From Calditrichota bacterium (GTDB lineage: Bacteria > CLD3), in contig QQUF01000053.1 of the NCBI GenBank assembly GCA_008501735.1, positions 1 to 64,000 on the forward strand: a DNA stretch of 64,000 nt, written 5' to 3'. The position numbers were made by a program, and so were the translations under genes. This document shows, one piece after another, positions 18,835 to 28,397 of this stretch (position 1 is its first letter; the number at the start of each line of letters is the position of its first letter). The notes under the pieces were generated by a model. It searched no databases and was not told the origin of the DNA. It saw only the letters and a list, made by a program, of their open reading frames with translations.

Positions 18835-20997
18835 ATGTCTTTTGGAAATATTTTTTTAGAACTGAACCCAGGGTTTTGGGTTTTCATTCTTTGCGTTTTA
18901 GGGGCAATTGGTTTCAGCATTTTTGCTTACCAAACAACGATTCCACCTGTCTCGAATGCGAAAAGAATCATTCTTTCAACTCTTCGTGCTTTAGCTTTAA
19001 TCGTAATTTTATTTTTGGCTTTCGAGCCTGTTCTAAGCTACAAATTTGAAGAAGTTGAAAAGCCTTTGACTGTTGTGCTTTGGGATAATTCCGAAAGTAT
19101 GAAAATCAAAGATTCCAAGTTTGAGCGTGAAACTTTGGTCAAGGAACTTTACAACAAAAGTTTGCCCGAAGCACTAGACGGACTCGAATTTCTTTCTTAC
19201 ACTTTTGACACTGACTTGAACGCTAAAGACAGTTTGCTAAACCTCAAAGGTCAAGGAACAGACCTTACAAACGCACTTCAAAAAATCTCCGAAGAGTTCT
19301 CAGAAGCGAATTTACGAAACATTGTTTTGGTTTCAGACGGAGTTAGCAACTTAGGCTTTTCTCCCGAACAGTTTGCGAAGACTTCTAAAGTTCCGATTTT
19401 TACTGTTGGAATTGGAGACTCAAGTGTTCAAAAAGATGTTTTGGTTAGTGAAGTTGTTACAAATGAAGTTGTTTATCTCGAAAACAAAACTCCTGTTGAT
19501 GTAACAATCAAAGCTGCAGGTTACAAAAATCAGAATGCAACCGTTTCCCTGAGTCGTAACGGAAACGTTCTTGAAACACAAAATGTTCTTCTTGGTGATG
19601 ACAATTTTGAAGGGAAAATCAAATTCACTTTTATTCCTGAAAAAGAAGGAATTGAAAAATACACAGTCAAGGTAACCGAGTTTGGTGATGAACTTACAAC
19701 TGTGAACAACTCCTCAAATTTTACAGTCAAAGTCTTAAAATCTAAGTTGAAAATTTTGATTGTTAGTTCCTCACCGAGTCCCGAAGTTTCATTTTTGAAA
19801 AGGGCTTTGGAGACGAACAAGGATTTTGAGGTCGAACTCTTTCTTCAAAAAACACGAAGCACTTTTTACCAAAAAGATTTGCCTGACTTTGAAAAAACAG
19901 ATTGTTTGGTCTTTGTGAATTTTCCGAACTCAACAACTCCCGCAAATTTTCTAACAACTTTAGAACAGAATTTGGATAAATTCAAAACACCTTTACTTTT
20001 CATTAATGGAAACTCAGTTGATTTTGGTAAGCTAAAATCATTTGAAAAATTTCTTCCTGTTAGTGGAGTAAGAGTTGTTTCAAACCGTGAAGAAGAAGTT
20101 CTTCCCAAACTCACTGAGCAAGGGCTTTCTTCAGTTCTGACGAGAGTTTCGGATTCGAGAAATGAAACTTCCGAAGCCTACTTTGAACTTCCACCGACAT
20201 TTTATAAACCGATTAGTTTTGGAGTAAACCCTTCGGCAAAATCGTTGTTAGAAATTGATTTTCAAAGAAGTTTGGTTCAGCCTGATAGAGTAACCTCATC
20301 TCTTATTTTGACTTTAAAAAATCCTATTAGAAAATCACTTTGGATTGGAAATTACGGGCTTTGGAAATGGAATTTTCAACTTTGGAATAGTAGCAAAAAG
20401 AATCCTGTTTATGAGACATTTTTTACAAATGCTGTGAAGTGGTTGACAACAAAAGAAGACTCTAAAACCTTACGAGTTACTACGAACAAAAAGATTTACT
20501 CGAATGGTGAAAAAATACTTTTTTACGCACAAACTTACGACCAAAACTTTAATCCGCTTTCTGGTGCAGATGTTAGAGTTGTTGTTAAGAACGAGGAGTT
20601 TGAGCAGGAAGTAATTTTGGAAGAAATAGGCAACGGACGTTATGAAGGAGATTTGAAAGGAGTTCCTGGAGGTGATTACAAATTTGTTGGAAAAGCGATT
20701 GCAGGCGACACGGATTTGGGAGAAGACAAAGGTGAATTTAGTGTCGAGGAAAAAGGAATCGAATACTTGCAAACTCGAATGAATAACCAACTTTTGCGAA
20801 AAGTTTCTCACAATTCAAACGGCAAATTTTTCACTTACGAGAACGTCGGTGAAATCCGTGAGAATCTTGACCTCACAGAAAGAGTCACTGAAAGCACTGA
20901 AGAAATAGAACTTTGGAACAAAATCTGGCTTTTGGTTTTAGCGATTTCACTTCTTAGTATTGAGTGGTTTATCCGCAAACGTAGTGGAATGGTTTAG
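18835..20997 (+). CDS. Membrane protein with VWA-like domain (BatA-related)
   Basis: This 720-residue protein has two N-terminal membrane segments (about residues 12-32 and 45-64), a von Willebrand A-like domain and a C-terminal membrane anchor (WLLVLAISLLSIEWFI). The metal-ion site looks complete: DNSES matches DxSxS, then GTDL and VSDG. The central region resembles the glutamine-amidotransferase-like fold often found in such envelope proteins, followed by a beta-rich domain near residues 540-640. Family members are common in Bacteroidota and Planctomycetota and are poorly characterised; BatA/BatB-like proteins are linked to envelope stress and MoxR ATPases, but no MoxR gene is nearby. AGGA lies 6 bases before the ATG. 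Confidence 0.8.
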   Translation: MSFGNIFLELNPGFWVFILCVLGAIGFSIFAYQTTIPPVSNAKRIILSTLRALALIVILFLAFEPVLSYKFEEVEKPLTVVLWDNSESMKIKDSKFERETLVKELYNKSLPEALDGLEFLSYTFDTDLNAKDSLLNLKGQGTDLTNALQKISEEFSEANLRNIVLVSDGVSNLGFSPEQFAKTSKVPIFTVGIGDSSVQKDVLVSEVVTNEVVYLENKTPVDVTIKAAGYKNQNATVSLSRNGNVLETQNVLLGDDNFEGKIKFTFIPEKEGIEKYTVKVTEFGDELTTVNNSSNFTVKVLKSKLKILIVSSSPSPEVSFLKRALETNKDFEVELFLQKTRSTFYQKDLPDFEKTDCLVFVNFPNSTTPANFLTTLEQNLDKFKTPLLFINGNSVDFGKLKSFEKFLPVSGVRVVSNREEEVLPKLTEQGLSSVLTRVSDSRNETSEAYFELPPTFYKPISFGVNPSAKSLLEIDFQRSLVQPDRVTSSLILTLKNPIRKSLWIGNYGLWKWNFQLWNSSKKNPVYETFFTNAVKWLTTKEDSKTLRVTTNKKIYSNGEKILFYAQTYDQNFNPLSGADVRVVVKNEEFEQEVILEEIGNGRYEGDLKGVPGGDYKFVGKAIAGDTDLGEDKGEFSVEEKGIEYLQTRMNNQLLRKVSHNSNGKFFTYENVGEIRENLDLTERVTESTEEIELWNKIWLLVLAISLLSIEWFIRKRSGMV

Positions 20998-21002
20998 AAA
21001 CT

Positions 21003-21032
21003 AAAAAACCTCTTACAAATTGCAAGAGGTTT
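21003..21032 (-). terminator. Terminator between convergent VWA and dockerin-protein genes
   Basis: A 9-bp stem (AAACCTCTT / AAGAGGTTT) with a nine-base loop is followed on the minus strand by a T run that partly overlaps the stem. It best serves the minus-strand secreted protein, but lies 9 bases past the plus-strand stop and may act both ways. Confidence 0.75.
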
Positions 21033-21100
21033 CGGGGGTTCTTAAATGTTTGGTCAGTACTAAGGTTAAAAAAGGTTAGTGGAAAAGAAAAAAGGTTTTT

Positions 21101-22189
21101 TTAGTTGTTACACTCTACAGGGAAACATTGGATAGTTCCATTTAGTTTTTGTAAAATTAATGAAGCATCTTTCGGCGTAAGCATTCTGTCACCATCAACA
21201 TCTGCTACAAATTGTTGTGAAACGTTAAGGTTAATACATTGCGTTGAATGATTTAAAATTAGTTTAGAATCACCAACATCAACTTGATTTCCAATAAAAT
21301 TTATCACTTCACCATTACAAGTAATGTTTCCATCTTCGTCGAAAATATTTCCATAAAGAAACTGAGTTTGGACAGGTTTCGCGATAATCAAAACAAATTG
21401 ACCAGTTACCTGCGGAACATTAATCAAAGTTGCTTTATCTTCTGGTATTGAACTGAATGAGTTCAAAGTACTGTCACTTGCGTAGTAAGTTGACCATATT
21501 CCAGGAAGAGTCGCAAAAATTTTGTATTTACCTTCTTGCAAATTTTGGATATTGAAGAATACAAAAGTGCTAGTTCCATCATACGGCGTTCTGGAAAAAC
21601 CAAACTTTGAATTGTTTGCAACCATTTGTCCATTTGTCAAAATACTATCGCTTTGTGCAATTATCCAAAGTTCTGGTGGAACTATTGTATCTGCCCCAGC
21701 TACTCCATTTCCTATCTTTTGTAAAGCAATCAATGAATCAAAATTAGCAATTTGTGGTGGAGAAGTACTTGTAATCGAAAGAGCTCCCTGAATTGCGTAG
21801 ATTGATGAAGCTGTTTTGTTTAACGGACTAAGGTTAAAGTCTAAAGTGTCAATGAGCGTTGAAGAACTTTGCACGTCAATTGACAAAGATTCATTCCAAC
21901 TTAAAGAACTTGGATAAAATGTTCCAAGTAAGTTCCCTGCGAGGTCGGCAGCAGAAATATAATATTCACCCGTATCAACATTGGTTAACGAAAAATTACC
22001 CAATGAATCACTTAGAACTTGGTTTACTTCAGAAGGGACTCCAACCGTATTGATTCTTTTGTAAACCGTTACTGCCGCTCCTGCAACAGGATTTCCCGCC
22101 AAATCCGAAACCGAACCTGATAGTGTTGCCGAGAGGCTTGTTTCAAAAAATAGAAACAATACAAAAAATGTTAGTAAGCTTACACGCAT
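21101..22189 (-). CDS. Secreted protein with carboxypeptidase-regulatory-like domain and dockerin-like C-terminus
   Basis: This is a 362-residue exported protein. After a signal peptide (LFLFFETSLSA) comes a carboxypeptidase-regulatory-like beta domain: LSGSVSDLAGNPVAGAAVTV, then DSLGNFSLTNVDTGEYYISA. The middle is beta-rich and unassigned. The C-terminus is a dockerin-like calcium-binding module: a degenerate first repeat, then ADVDGDRMLTPKDASLILQK and a short FPVE tail. The same closing module ends the M36 peptidase encoded at 36821-39910, which suggests a shared surface-attachment or sorting function. No cohesin is visible in the window. It is transcribed alone, with a terminator downstream. 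Confidence 0.75.
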   Translation of the reverse strand: MRVSLLTFFVLFLFFETSLSATLSGSVSDLAGNPVAGAAVTVYKRINTVGVPSEVNQVLSDSLGNFSLTNVDTGEYYISAADLAGNLLGTFYPSSLSWNESLSIDVQSSSTLIDTLDFNLSPLNKTASSIYAIQGALSITSTSPPQIANFDSLIALQKIGNGVAGADTIVPPELWIIAQSDSILTNGQMVANNSKFGFSRTPYDGTSTFVFFNIQNLQEGKYKIFATLPGIWSTYYASDSTLNSFSSIPEDKATLINVPQVTGQFVLIIAKPVQTQFLYGNIFDEDGNITCNGEVINFIGNQVDVGDSKLILNHSTQCINLNVSQQFVADVDGDRMLTPKDASLILQKLNGTIQCFPVECNN

Positions 22190-22293
22190 TTTAATGCCTC
22201 TGAGTTTTGCTTGATAAATACTTCAAAATTAATGCCAAAAATGTAAACTAGTGTTAAAGGTAACCTAAGGTTGTTTTAGAAAGATTCTGATAC

Positions 22294-25200
22294 TTATTCT
22301 ATGCCACCTTTGGCATTTATGATTTTATAATCTTTCTTTTTACGTTGAAAAGTTCTTTTAGGAAGCCCTGAAAGAGTAGAAGCTTTTTCAATGTTCCAGT
22401 CTGCACGATTTAGGTAGTGAATTATCAAATTCCGCTCAAATTTACTGACTAAGGTTCTTAAATCACCAGTCTTTTCTTGAAGGGAAACGGAGTCTGGCAT
22501 TGAGGAAAGTTTGCGTAGTTTCTCTGGTAAGTGCTTAATCTCAATTTCATCTTCATTACAAAGAACAACAGCTCTTTCGATAATATTTTCGAGTTCCCTT
22601 ACATTTCCCTTCCAAGAGTGGTAGGTAAGTGCATCAATGACAGGTTCACTTAACTTTTTTATATTTTTTCTGTTCATTCTTTTTGTGAAAATTTTCAAGA
22701 AATGCTCAGCCAGAAGTGGAATGTCATCGATGCGTTCAGAAAGGCTTGGAGTCTTAATCTTTATCACATTAATTCGGTAAAAAAGGTCTTCTCTAAAGTT
22801 ACCTTTGGTAACTTCTTCTTCAAGATTTTTGTTTGTTGCACAGACGAATCGAACGTCAATTTTTATTGGTCTCGAGTCACCAACTTTTGTGATTTCTCTT
22901 TCTTGCAAAACCCGCAAAAGTTTAACTTGCATTAATTGAGACATCTCTCCAATTTCGTCAAGAAAAATTGTGCCATTGTTGGCGTGTTCAAAAATCCCTT
23001 CTTTGTCCCTAATTGCTCCTGTAAACGAGCCTTTAGTGTGTCCAAAAAGCTCACTTTCCAAAATTGATTCAGGTAAAGCTCCGCAGTTCACAGCCACAAA
23101 TGGAAATTTATTTCTAATCGGGTCATTGTAGTGAATCGCCTTTGCGACGAGTTCTTTACCAGTTCCACTTTCACCTTCAATGAGAACTGTAACAGGAGTT
23201 GCAATTATGCTTTCCAAAAGCTGGAAAATTTCAGCCATTTTGGGACTCTTGCCAATAATCTTACTGAATTTGTAGTTAGAAGTAACTTCCTGTTTGAGTG
23301 TTTTGTTTTCAATAAGTAGGTTTGAGTGTTGTTTGGAATTTTCCAAAGCAATTACTGCAAGGTTTGCAAAAGACTCCAGAAACTCAACGTCTTCGTCGGT
23401 AAAAATGTGCTCAAAATCTCTACTGTCAACGTAAAGTGAGCCGATTACTTTTTCACCTTTGGAGTAAAGTGGTGTGCAAATTAGAGACAAAGATTGAAAA
23501 TTTGCGATGCTCTCAACTTGGCTAAACCTAAAATCTTCGTGAACATTTGGGCAGAAAATTGTCTTCACTTTTTCAATTGATTCTTTTACAACTGTCGAGC
23601 TAAAGTCTCTGTCTTCTTTGGTGAGCTGCCAACTTGCTTTGGTTTCGAGTTGGTTGTTTTTGTCTGTCAGAATTACCAAACCTTGCTCCGCTCCAAGTGT
23701 AACAACGAGCAAATTTAAGATTTCACTTAAAAGTTGGTCTAATTCCAAAATTGAATTTATTTTTTGGCTGACCTCAAAAAGGATTTTTAATCTTTCACCT
23801 GAAAGGTTCATTTTAACCTGTTTAGTTGGTAATTCTTCTTTCTTTGGTGTGTTAGAATTGGCACTATTTTTTAAACTACTTAAAATACTTTTGTCAATTT
23901 TGACACACTGGTTTTTTATCTCTAAGGCTCTTAAAGGGGAACCTTTTGTTTTCTCTAATTGATAAAGTAGTGCCAAAAATTGCACTTTCAAAATTGTTTT
24001 TTGTTCGTATTCTGAAATTTTTGATTCAAGGAACCTACGACACTCTTGAACTTGGTTTTGTTCTAACAAAAATTTTGCTTGCTGAACGAGTAAGCCAACG
24101 AGTTGCTTTTCTTGATTCTGCTTTTTTGCAATTTCAATTCCTCGTTCCACAAAACTTTCGGCTTCGTGAATTTTTCCCGACTCTTTGTAAATTTCGCTTA
24201 GTTTGAGATAAATTTCCGAGTGTTTTTCACGATTTTCCGCTTTGTTGTAGAATTGAAGTGCATGAAAAAAGGCATCTTTACTTTTAAAGAAATTCTCTAA
24301 TTTTTGCTCAATTTCTCCAACAAAAAAGTAAGCTTCACCAACTTCAGCATAATTTTTAATTTCAATTTTTAACTCAATTGCCTTTTCAAAAAACTCTCTT
24401 GAACTTTCAAATTCAGTTTTCAAAAAATAAATTTCTGCGATGTTGCTCAAAAGGTTTGCAGTTTGATTTTTATCCGCAAGTTCTTCTTGAATTTTTAAGG
24501 CTTGTTTGAAGTAGTCAACCGAAGTTTGAAGGTCATTTTTGAAGTAAAAAAGAACTCCCAAATTTGTAAAAGAAAATGCCATTTCTCTTCGGTTGTCCAT
24601 TTGTTTCTTAAGCTCAAGGCTCTTTAAATGGAAATTCTCCGAAAGCTCCCATTTACTTTGTTTCCGATAAAGTTCGCCCAAGTTGTTGTAAACAAGTGGA
24701 AGGTGAGCGAGGTCTCCGATTTCAAGAAAAATCTGCTCGGAGTCCTTGTAAAATTTTTCTGCTTTCTCGAACTCTCCAAGCAAATCATTCAAACTTCCAA
24801 GGCTGTTTGAGACAAGAGCAACTTTGAGTTTGTTACCAAATTTATCGGCAAGTTTAAGGCTTTGCGAAAAATATTTTTCTGCTTCTTCAAATTTTCTTTG
24901 GTAAAATTTTACTTCGCCTGCGAGACTAAAAATTGTTGGAATTTCAGGGTCTTTGGAATTTAAGTCTAAGAAACTTTTGCAAGTATCTTCTGCTTCTGAG
25001 AAGTTTGAAAGGTAGATTTCGATTTGAGTAAGACTTGAAACAGATTTGAGCGAAGGACTTTTTTCTAACAAATTTTTGAAAATACTTTTTGCTTCTTCGT
25101 AGTTTCCTTCACGTTGAAAAGCTAAACCTTTTTGGTAGGAATTAGGTTCGTTTTTGAGAATTTCAATCGCTTCCTTGTTCTTCCCTAAGGCAAGTAAAAA

Positions 25201-27108
25201 ATCTGCAAAATCTTCTTTAAATTTGGCTGTAACAAATCTTTTGACACTTAAAGCCTGTCTGTAAAAAATTTCTGCTAACTCAAAATTTTTCTCATTTGAC
25301 ATTTTTTGTGCAGCGTAAAAGCTAACTTCAAATTTACGTTTTGAGTCTTTTGAGTTTGCTAAGTGGAACGCTTCAAACTCTGGATTTTGTGGAAATCTTT
25401 CCTTTGCAAAATCAGCAAGTCGGTCATTTTTAAGAGTTATAATTTGCTCGGAAACAAAACTTCTAAGTCCTTGATTTTCAATTTTGAATTTACCTTTTCG
25501 GGAAGAAAAAATTCTTTTAGAAAGAAGACTCTGCAAAGTGCTTTCATTAAAATTTTCCTCAAAGGTTTTAGCCAAAAGTCTAAGAGTGTTTTCGTCAAGT
25601 TCAAGTTCCCAAAGGCAGGCAAGTTTGAAAGATTCTTTTTCGTTTTCGTTCAGCGATTCCCAAAGAAGCAAATTAGCTTCCTCTAAAAATGGTTTGAAGT
25701 TGAAGGTCTCAAATTTTTTGTGGTTAAATTCTAATCCAATTTCAGAGATTTTAAGAACTTCATTTTGGAAGAAAATTTCAATCAGAAGTCTGTTCTGGCT
25801 TGGATTTCCAACGGTTAGTTTGAAAAGGCTTTCATTAAAATTTTGAATCTTTTCAGGAAAAGTGTAAAGAATTTCACAAATTTGCTTAGTGTGTTCTTCA
25901 AAATTTAAATTTTGTAACTCAAAGTTAAAGTCTGTATTCTTTAACTTTTGAGAAGTTTCAAAACAAATTAAAAGTCTAAGTTCAGGGACAGTTCTTTGCA
26001 AAAAGTCTAAAAGTTTTTGAGTTTTGTCATCGAACTTTTGAGTAAAGTGGAAAAGGATTTTAGACTTAAGATTTACCAAAAAATCTTTAATTCTGAAAAA
26101 TGTGTTAATCTCATTTTCGGGCGTTTCAACTTCAATCGTAAGAGAACTTAAAGACTCGAAACTTGGGTTTTCAAAATTCTGAATTTTAGCTTGAATTTGA
26201 GCTTGTTTTTTGGCTTCCTCAAAAAGTTTTGTCTTTCCAGCTCCTTTTGTTCCGAAAATATTTACGGTTGTAATTTTTTCCAATCTTAAAATTGAATTTT
26301 TAAGAGTTTCAAGTTCGGCTTCTCTTCCGAAAATTTTGCTTTCGCCCGTAGCAAATTCGAGTGTTTTCGGGAGAATTTTTGCCAAACGGTAAACTAAATC
26401 CGAACTACTTTGAAGCCTTGCAGTCGGCTTCTTTTCCAAAAGTTGCAAAATCAAACTTGCTAAAGAATCAAAAACTTTTGAATTTATTTCTTGGGGATTC
26501 TTAGGCTTTTGGGAAATGTGAGCTTTTAGAACTTCGGTAATTTTTCCGTCAAAAGGAGTTTGGTTTGTGAACATTTTGTAAAGAAGACAACCAAAAGAGT
26601 AAAGGTCAGCTTTCTTGTCAACTTTTCGCTCTTGCAAAATTTCGGGAGCGACAAAGAAAATGCTTCCTTGTTTCGCCGTTGTTGAAGACTTGGAGCTAAA
26701 ACCAAAATCAAGAATTTTAGGATTCCCTTTTGAGTCAAAGAGAATGTTTTCAGGTTTTAAATCGAAATGAGTAACGTCGTTTGAGTGAATGTAGTGAAGA
26801 CCTTGAGCAATTTTTAGTGCAACAGAAATTCCAGTTTCAATTTTAGTAGAAAAATCAAGACTTTTGCTTTCCAAAAGTTCCATTGTAAAAAAACTTTCGG
26901 AGTCTGAAAAACCGTAATCGAAAACACTGCAAACGTAAGGGTGATTGAGCTCTTTTAAAATTGAAAATTCTTGTTTGAGTTCTTCGGAGTGAACTTTTAG
27001 AATTTTTAATGCAACTTCGTTCTGCGAAAAAGTGTCAAGAACTTTGTAAACAGTTCCGCTTCCGCCCGAACCGAGTTTTGAGAGAATTTTATACCTGTTT
27101 CCAATCAA
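22294..27108 (-). CDS. Giant signal-transduction protein: Ser/Thr kinase, ATPase, TPR, GAF, sigma-54 activator, Fis HTH
   Basis: One 1604-residue chain carries a eukaryotic-type kinase (K35, DFG 134-136, APE 154-156), with the HRD motif reading HFD at 114-116. An ATPase with Walker A GTKGAGKTK (286-294) follows, then a long TPR array (about 600-1085) and a GAF domain (about 1105-1260). The C-terminus is a sigma-54 activator domain (Walker A 1312-1319, GSFTGA loop 1360-1365, Walker B FLDEIG) and a Fis-type helix-turn-helix. It should sense a signal through GAF/TPR and open sigma-54 promoters. The start is TTG, 3 bases after the dioxygenase stop, with no ribosome site, so translation is probably coupled. 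Its DNA target is unknown. Confidence 0.93.
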   Translation of the reverse strand: MIGNRYKILSKLGSGGSGTVYKVLDTFSQNEVALKILKVHSEELKQEFSILKELNHPYVCSVFDYGFSDSESFFTMELLESKSLDFSTKIETGISVALKIAQGLHYIHSNDVTHFDLKPENILFDSKGNPKILDFGFSSKSSTTAKQGSIFFVAPEILQERKVDKKADLYSFGCLLYKMFTNQTPFDGKITEVLKAHISQKPKNPQEINSKVFDSLASLILQLLEKKPTARLQSSSDLVYRLAKILPKTLEFATGESKIFGREAELETLKNSILRLEKITTVNIFGTKGAGKTKLFEEAKKQAQIQAKIQNFENPSFESLSSLTIEVETPENEINTFFRIKDFLVNLKSKILFHFTQKFDDKTQKLLDFLQRTVPELRLLICFETSQKLKNTDFNFELQNLNFEEHTKQICEILYTFPEKIQNFNESLFKLTVGNPSQNRLLIEIFFQNEVLKISEIGLEFNHKKFETFNFKPFLEEANLLLWESLNENEKESFKLACLWELELDENTLRLLAKTFEENFNESTLQSLLSKRIFSSRKGKFKIENQGLRSFVSEQIITLKNDRLADFAKERFPQNPEFEAFHLANSKDSKRKFEVSFYAAQKMSNEKNFELAEIFYRQALSVKRFVTAKFKEDFADFLLALGKNKEAIEILKNEPNSYQKGLAFQREGNYEEAKSIFKNLLEKSPSLKSVSSLTQIEIYLSNFSEAEDTCKSFLDLNSKDPEIPTIFSLAGEVKFYQRKFEEAEKYFSQSLKLADKFGNKLKVALVSNSLGSLNDLLGEFEKAEKFYKDSEQIFLEIGDLAHLPLVYNNLGELYRKQSKWELSENFHLKSLELKKQMDNRREMAFSFTNLGVLFYFKNDLQTSVDYFKQALKIQEELADKNQTANLLSNIAEIYFLKTEFESSREFFEKAIELKIEIKNYAEVGEAYFFVGEIEQKLENFFKSKDAFFHALQFYNKAENREKHSEIYLKLSEIYKESGKIHEAESFVERGIEIAKKQNQEKQLVGLLVQQAKFLLEQNQVQECRRFLESKISEYEQKTILKVQFLALLYQLEKTKGSPLRALEIKNQCVKIDKSILSSLKNSANSNTPKKEELPTKQVKMNLSGERLKILFEVSQKINSILELDQLLSEILNLLVVTLGAEQGLVILTDKNNQLETKASWQLTKEDRDFSSTVVKESIEKVKTIFCPNVHEDFRFSQVESIANFQSLSLICTPLYSKGEKVIGSLYVDSRDFEHIFTDEDVEFLESFANLAVIALENSKQHSNLLIENKTLKQEVTSNYKFSKIIGKSPKMAEIFQLLESIIATPVTVLIEGESGTGKELVAKAIHYNDPIRNKFPFVAVNCGALPESILESELFGHTKGSFTGAIRDKEGIFEHANNGTIFLDEIGEMSQLMQVKLLRVLQEREITKVGDSRPIKIDVRFVCATNKNLEEEVTKGNFREDLFYRINVIKIKTPSLSERIDDIPLLAEHFLKIFTKRMNRKNIKKLSEPVIDALTYHSWKGNVRELENIIERAVVLCNEDEIEIKHLPEKLRKLSSMPDSVSLQEKTGDLRTLVSKFERNLIIHYLNRADWNIEKASTLSGLPKRTFQRKKKDYKIINAKGGIE

Positions 27109-27111
27109 CTT

Positions 27112-28059
27112 TTACTTTAGGAGCATCATTTTTTGAGTTTGAGAAAACTTTCCTTTTTCATTCTCAACTTCAATTTTGTAAAAATAAAGTCCGTTTGCAC
27201 TTTTTCTACCTTTTGAGTCTTTTCCATTCCAAGCAGCGTTGTGATAACCAGAACTTTTAGTTCCATTTTCTAAAACGGCGACAGTTTTCCCCATTTCATT
27301 GAAAACGATGAGTTTTACTTTTGAAGTTAAAGGAAGCGAGTAACGAATTGTAGTTTCGGGGTTGAAAGGGTTCGGATAATTTTGGTGAAGCACAAAAAAG
27401 TCAGGTTTGAGTTCTTCGTCGTTAATTCCAACGGTTGCCATTGTGTTCATTTTTATGTCAAAAGTTCCGTACAAATCATCGCCTTGAGTTGTCAAAGGAA
27501 TTATTCTTTCAGCAGCAGAAGGGTCGGAAGCCCAAGGGTCAATTGAAATGTAAGGGTCATTTTGAAAGTAAAGTTGAGTAACAAGAATTGTGTTGTCAGG
27601 AGTTACAACTCGAAAGTGAATGTGAGCAGGTCGGAAGTTTGCTCCGTTCAAATAAAATCCAGGTTTAATAGATTCAAAACCATAATTTCCTTGTGCGTCA
27701 GTAAGCATTTGTCCACGTAAATTGTAAGGGTTTGTGCTTGCTGGAGTGCATTGTTCAAAAACACTGTAACAACCAGAATCATTAGCTTGCCAAACGTCAA
27801 CAATCGCTCCTTGAACAGGGGTTATGCAGTCGTCAGCGTAAACTTTGCCTGAAATGAAAAGTCGAGTTCCGGGTTCAGAAGTGTCAGCTAAAACGTTCGT
27901 CGTTGGCGAACCTGCGGAAAAGAAAGGTCCTTGAATGTCGCTTGTTGTCAAATCGCAGTCGTCAGCTAAAAGTAACTTCGGAGCAATCATTGCTGAAAGT
28001 CCCGTTACGGCACTCAGTTTCAAAAATTTTCTTCTGTCTAAATTGTTGTTAGAATTCAT
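27112..28059 (-). CDS. Intradiol ring-cleavage dioxygenase-like protein with Tat signal and T9SS sorting domain
   Basis: This 315-residue protein starts with a twin-arginine signal (DRRKFLKLSAVTG). The central domain matches intradiol dioxygenases: QGPFFSAGSP, VDVWQAN, NPYNLRG, PGFY and RPAHIHF, which hold the expected iron ligands (two Tyr, two His). Family enzymes cleave catechol-type aromatics; exported versions may act on lignin- or humic-like phenolics. Residues from about 225 on form a type IX secretion sorting domain with HQNYPNPFNPETTIRYSL, ending in MMLLK. Tat export combined with a T9SS tail is unusual. The gene precedes the giant regulator by 3 bases, so the two are probably cotranscribed. 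The substrate is unknown. Confidence 0.85.
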   Translation of the reverse strand: MNSNNNLDRRKFLKLSAVTGLSAMIAPKLLLADDCDLTTSDIQGPFFSAGSPTTNVLADTSEPGTRLFISGKVYADDCITPVQGAIVDVWQANDSGCYSVFEQCTPASTNPYNLRGQMLTDAQGNYGFESIKPGFYLNGANFRPAHIHFRVVTPDNTILVTQLYFQNDPYISIDPWASDPSAAERIIPLTTQGDDLYGTFDIKMNTMATVGINDEELKPDFFVLHQNYPNPFNPETTIRYSLPLTSKVKLIVFNEMGKTVAVLENGTKSSGYHNAAWNGKDSKGRKSANGLYFYKIEVENEKGKFSQTQKMMLLK

Positions 28060-28397
28060 TTCAAAGCTTTCGTTAGTTGTGGATTTTTTTTAAAGACCTG
28101 ATTTTAAAACTTACACTATTTTTTGCAAAAAGTTTAGAGTAAATCTAAAGTTCCAACGCAAGAACATTGGAGTAATTGCAAATTTTTTGGAAAAATTAAG
28201 TGTTATGATGACTCAAAACTGGTTTTACTTAAGAAGAGAAAAACCGAACCACAAAAGACACAAAAAAAAGAAGTTTCAGAGGCACCGCCGTGCGTCTATA
28301 CGCAGTTTGTTTTTTGAAAAATGGAAAATCTTAAAAATATCCGAACTATTTCTAAGAAATTAACTTTGCATAAAATCAATTCTTAATTTCAAATTCT
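28060..28397. other. Intergenic region between asparaginase and dioxygenase genes
   Basis: This 338-base gap has no convincing coding frame. It holds a candidate promoter for the dioxygenase gene at one end and purine-rich low-complexity sequence. A short GC-rich patch around 28281-28307 contains a small hairpin (TGCGT, loop CTAT, ACGCA). No tRNA, repeat or terminator was recognised. Confidence 0.5.
28101..28128 (-). promoter_or_regulatory. Candidate promoter of the dioxygenase-regulator unit
   Basis: On the minus strand TTGCAA and TAAAAT are separated by 16 bases, 42 bases before the ATG. It resembles a sigma-70 promoter but is not exact. In such AT-rich sequence the chance of a false match is high. 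No sigma-54 type GG-N10-GC site was noted here. Confidence 0.3.

Noticed and set aside
28060-28397. Small RNA or tRNA in the largest intergenic gap
   Set aside because: No cloverleaf, conserved TTCGA arm or strong terminator; only a tiny hairpin in a GC-rich patch.
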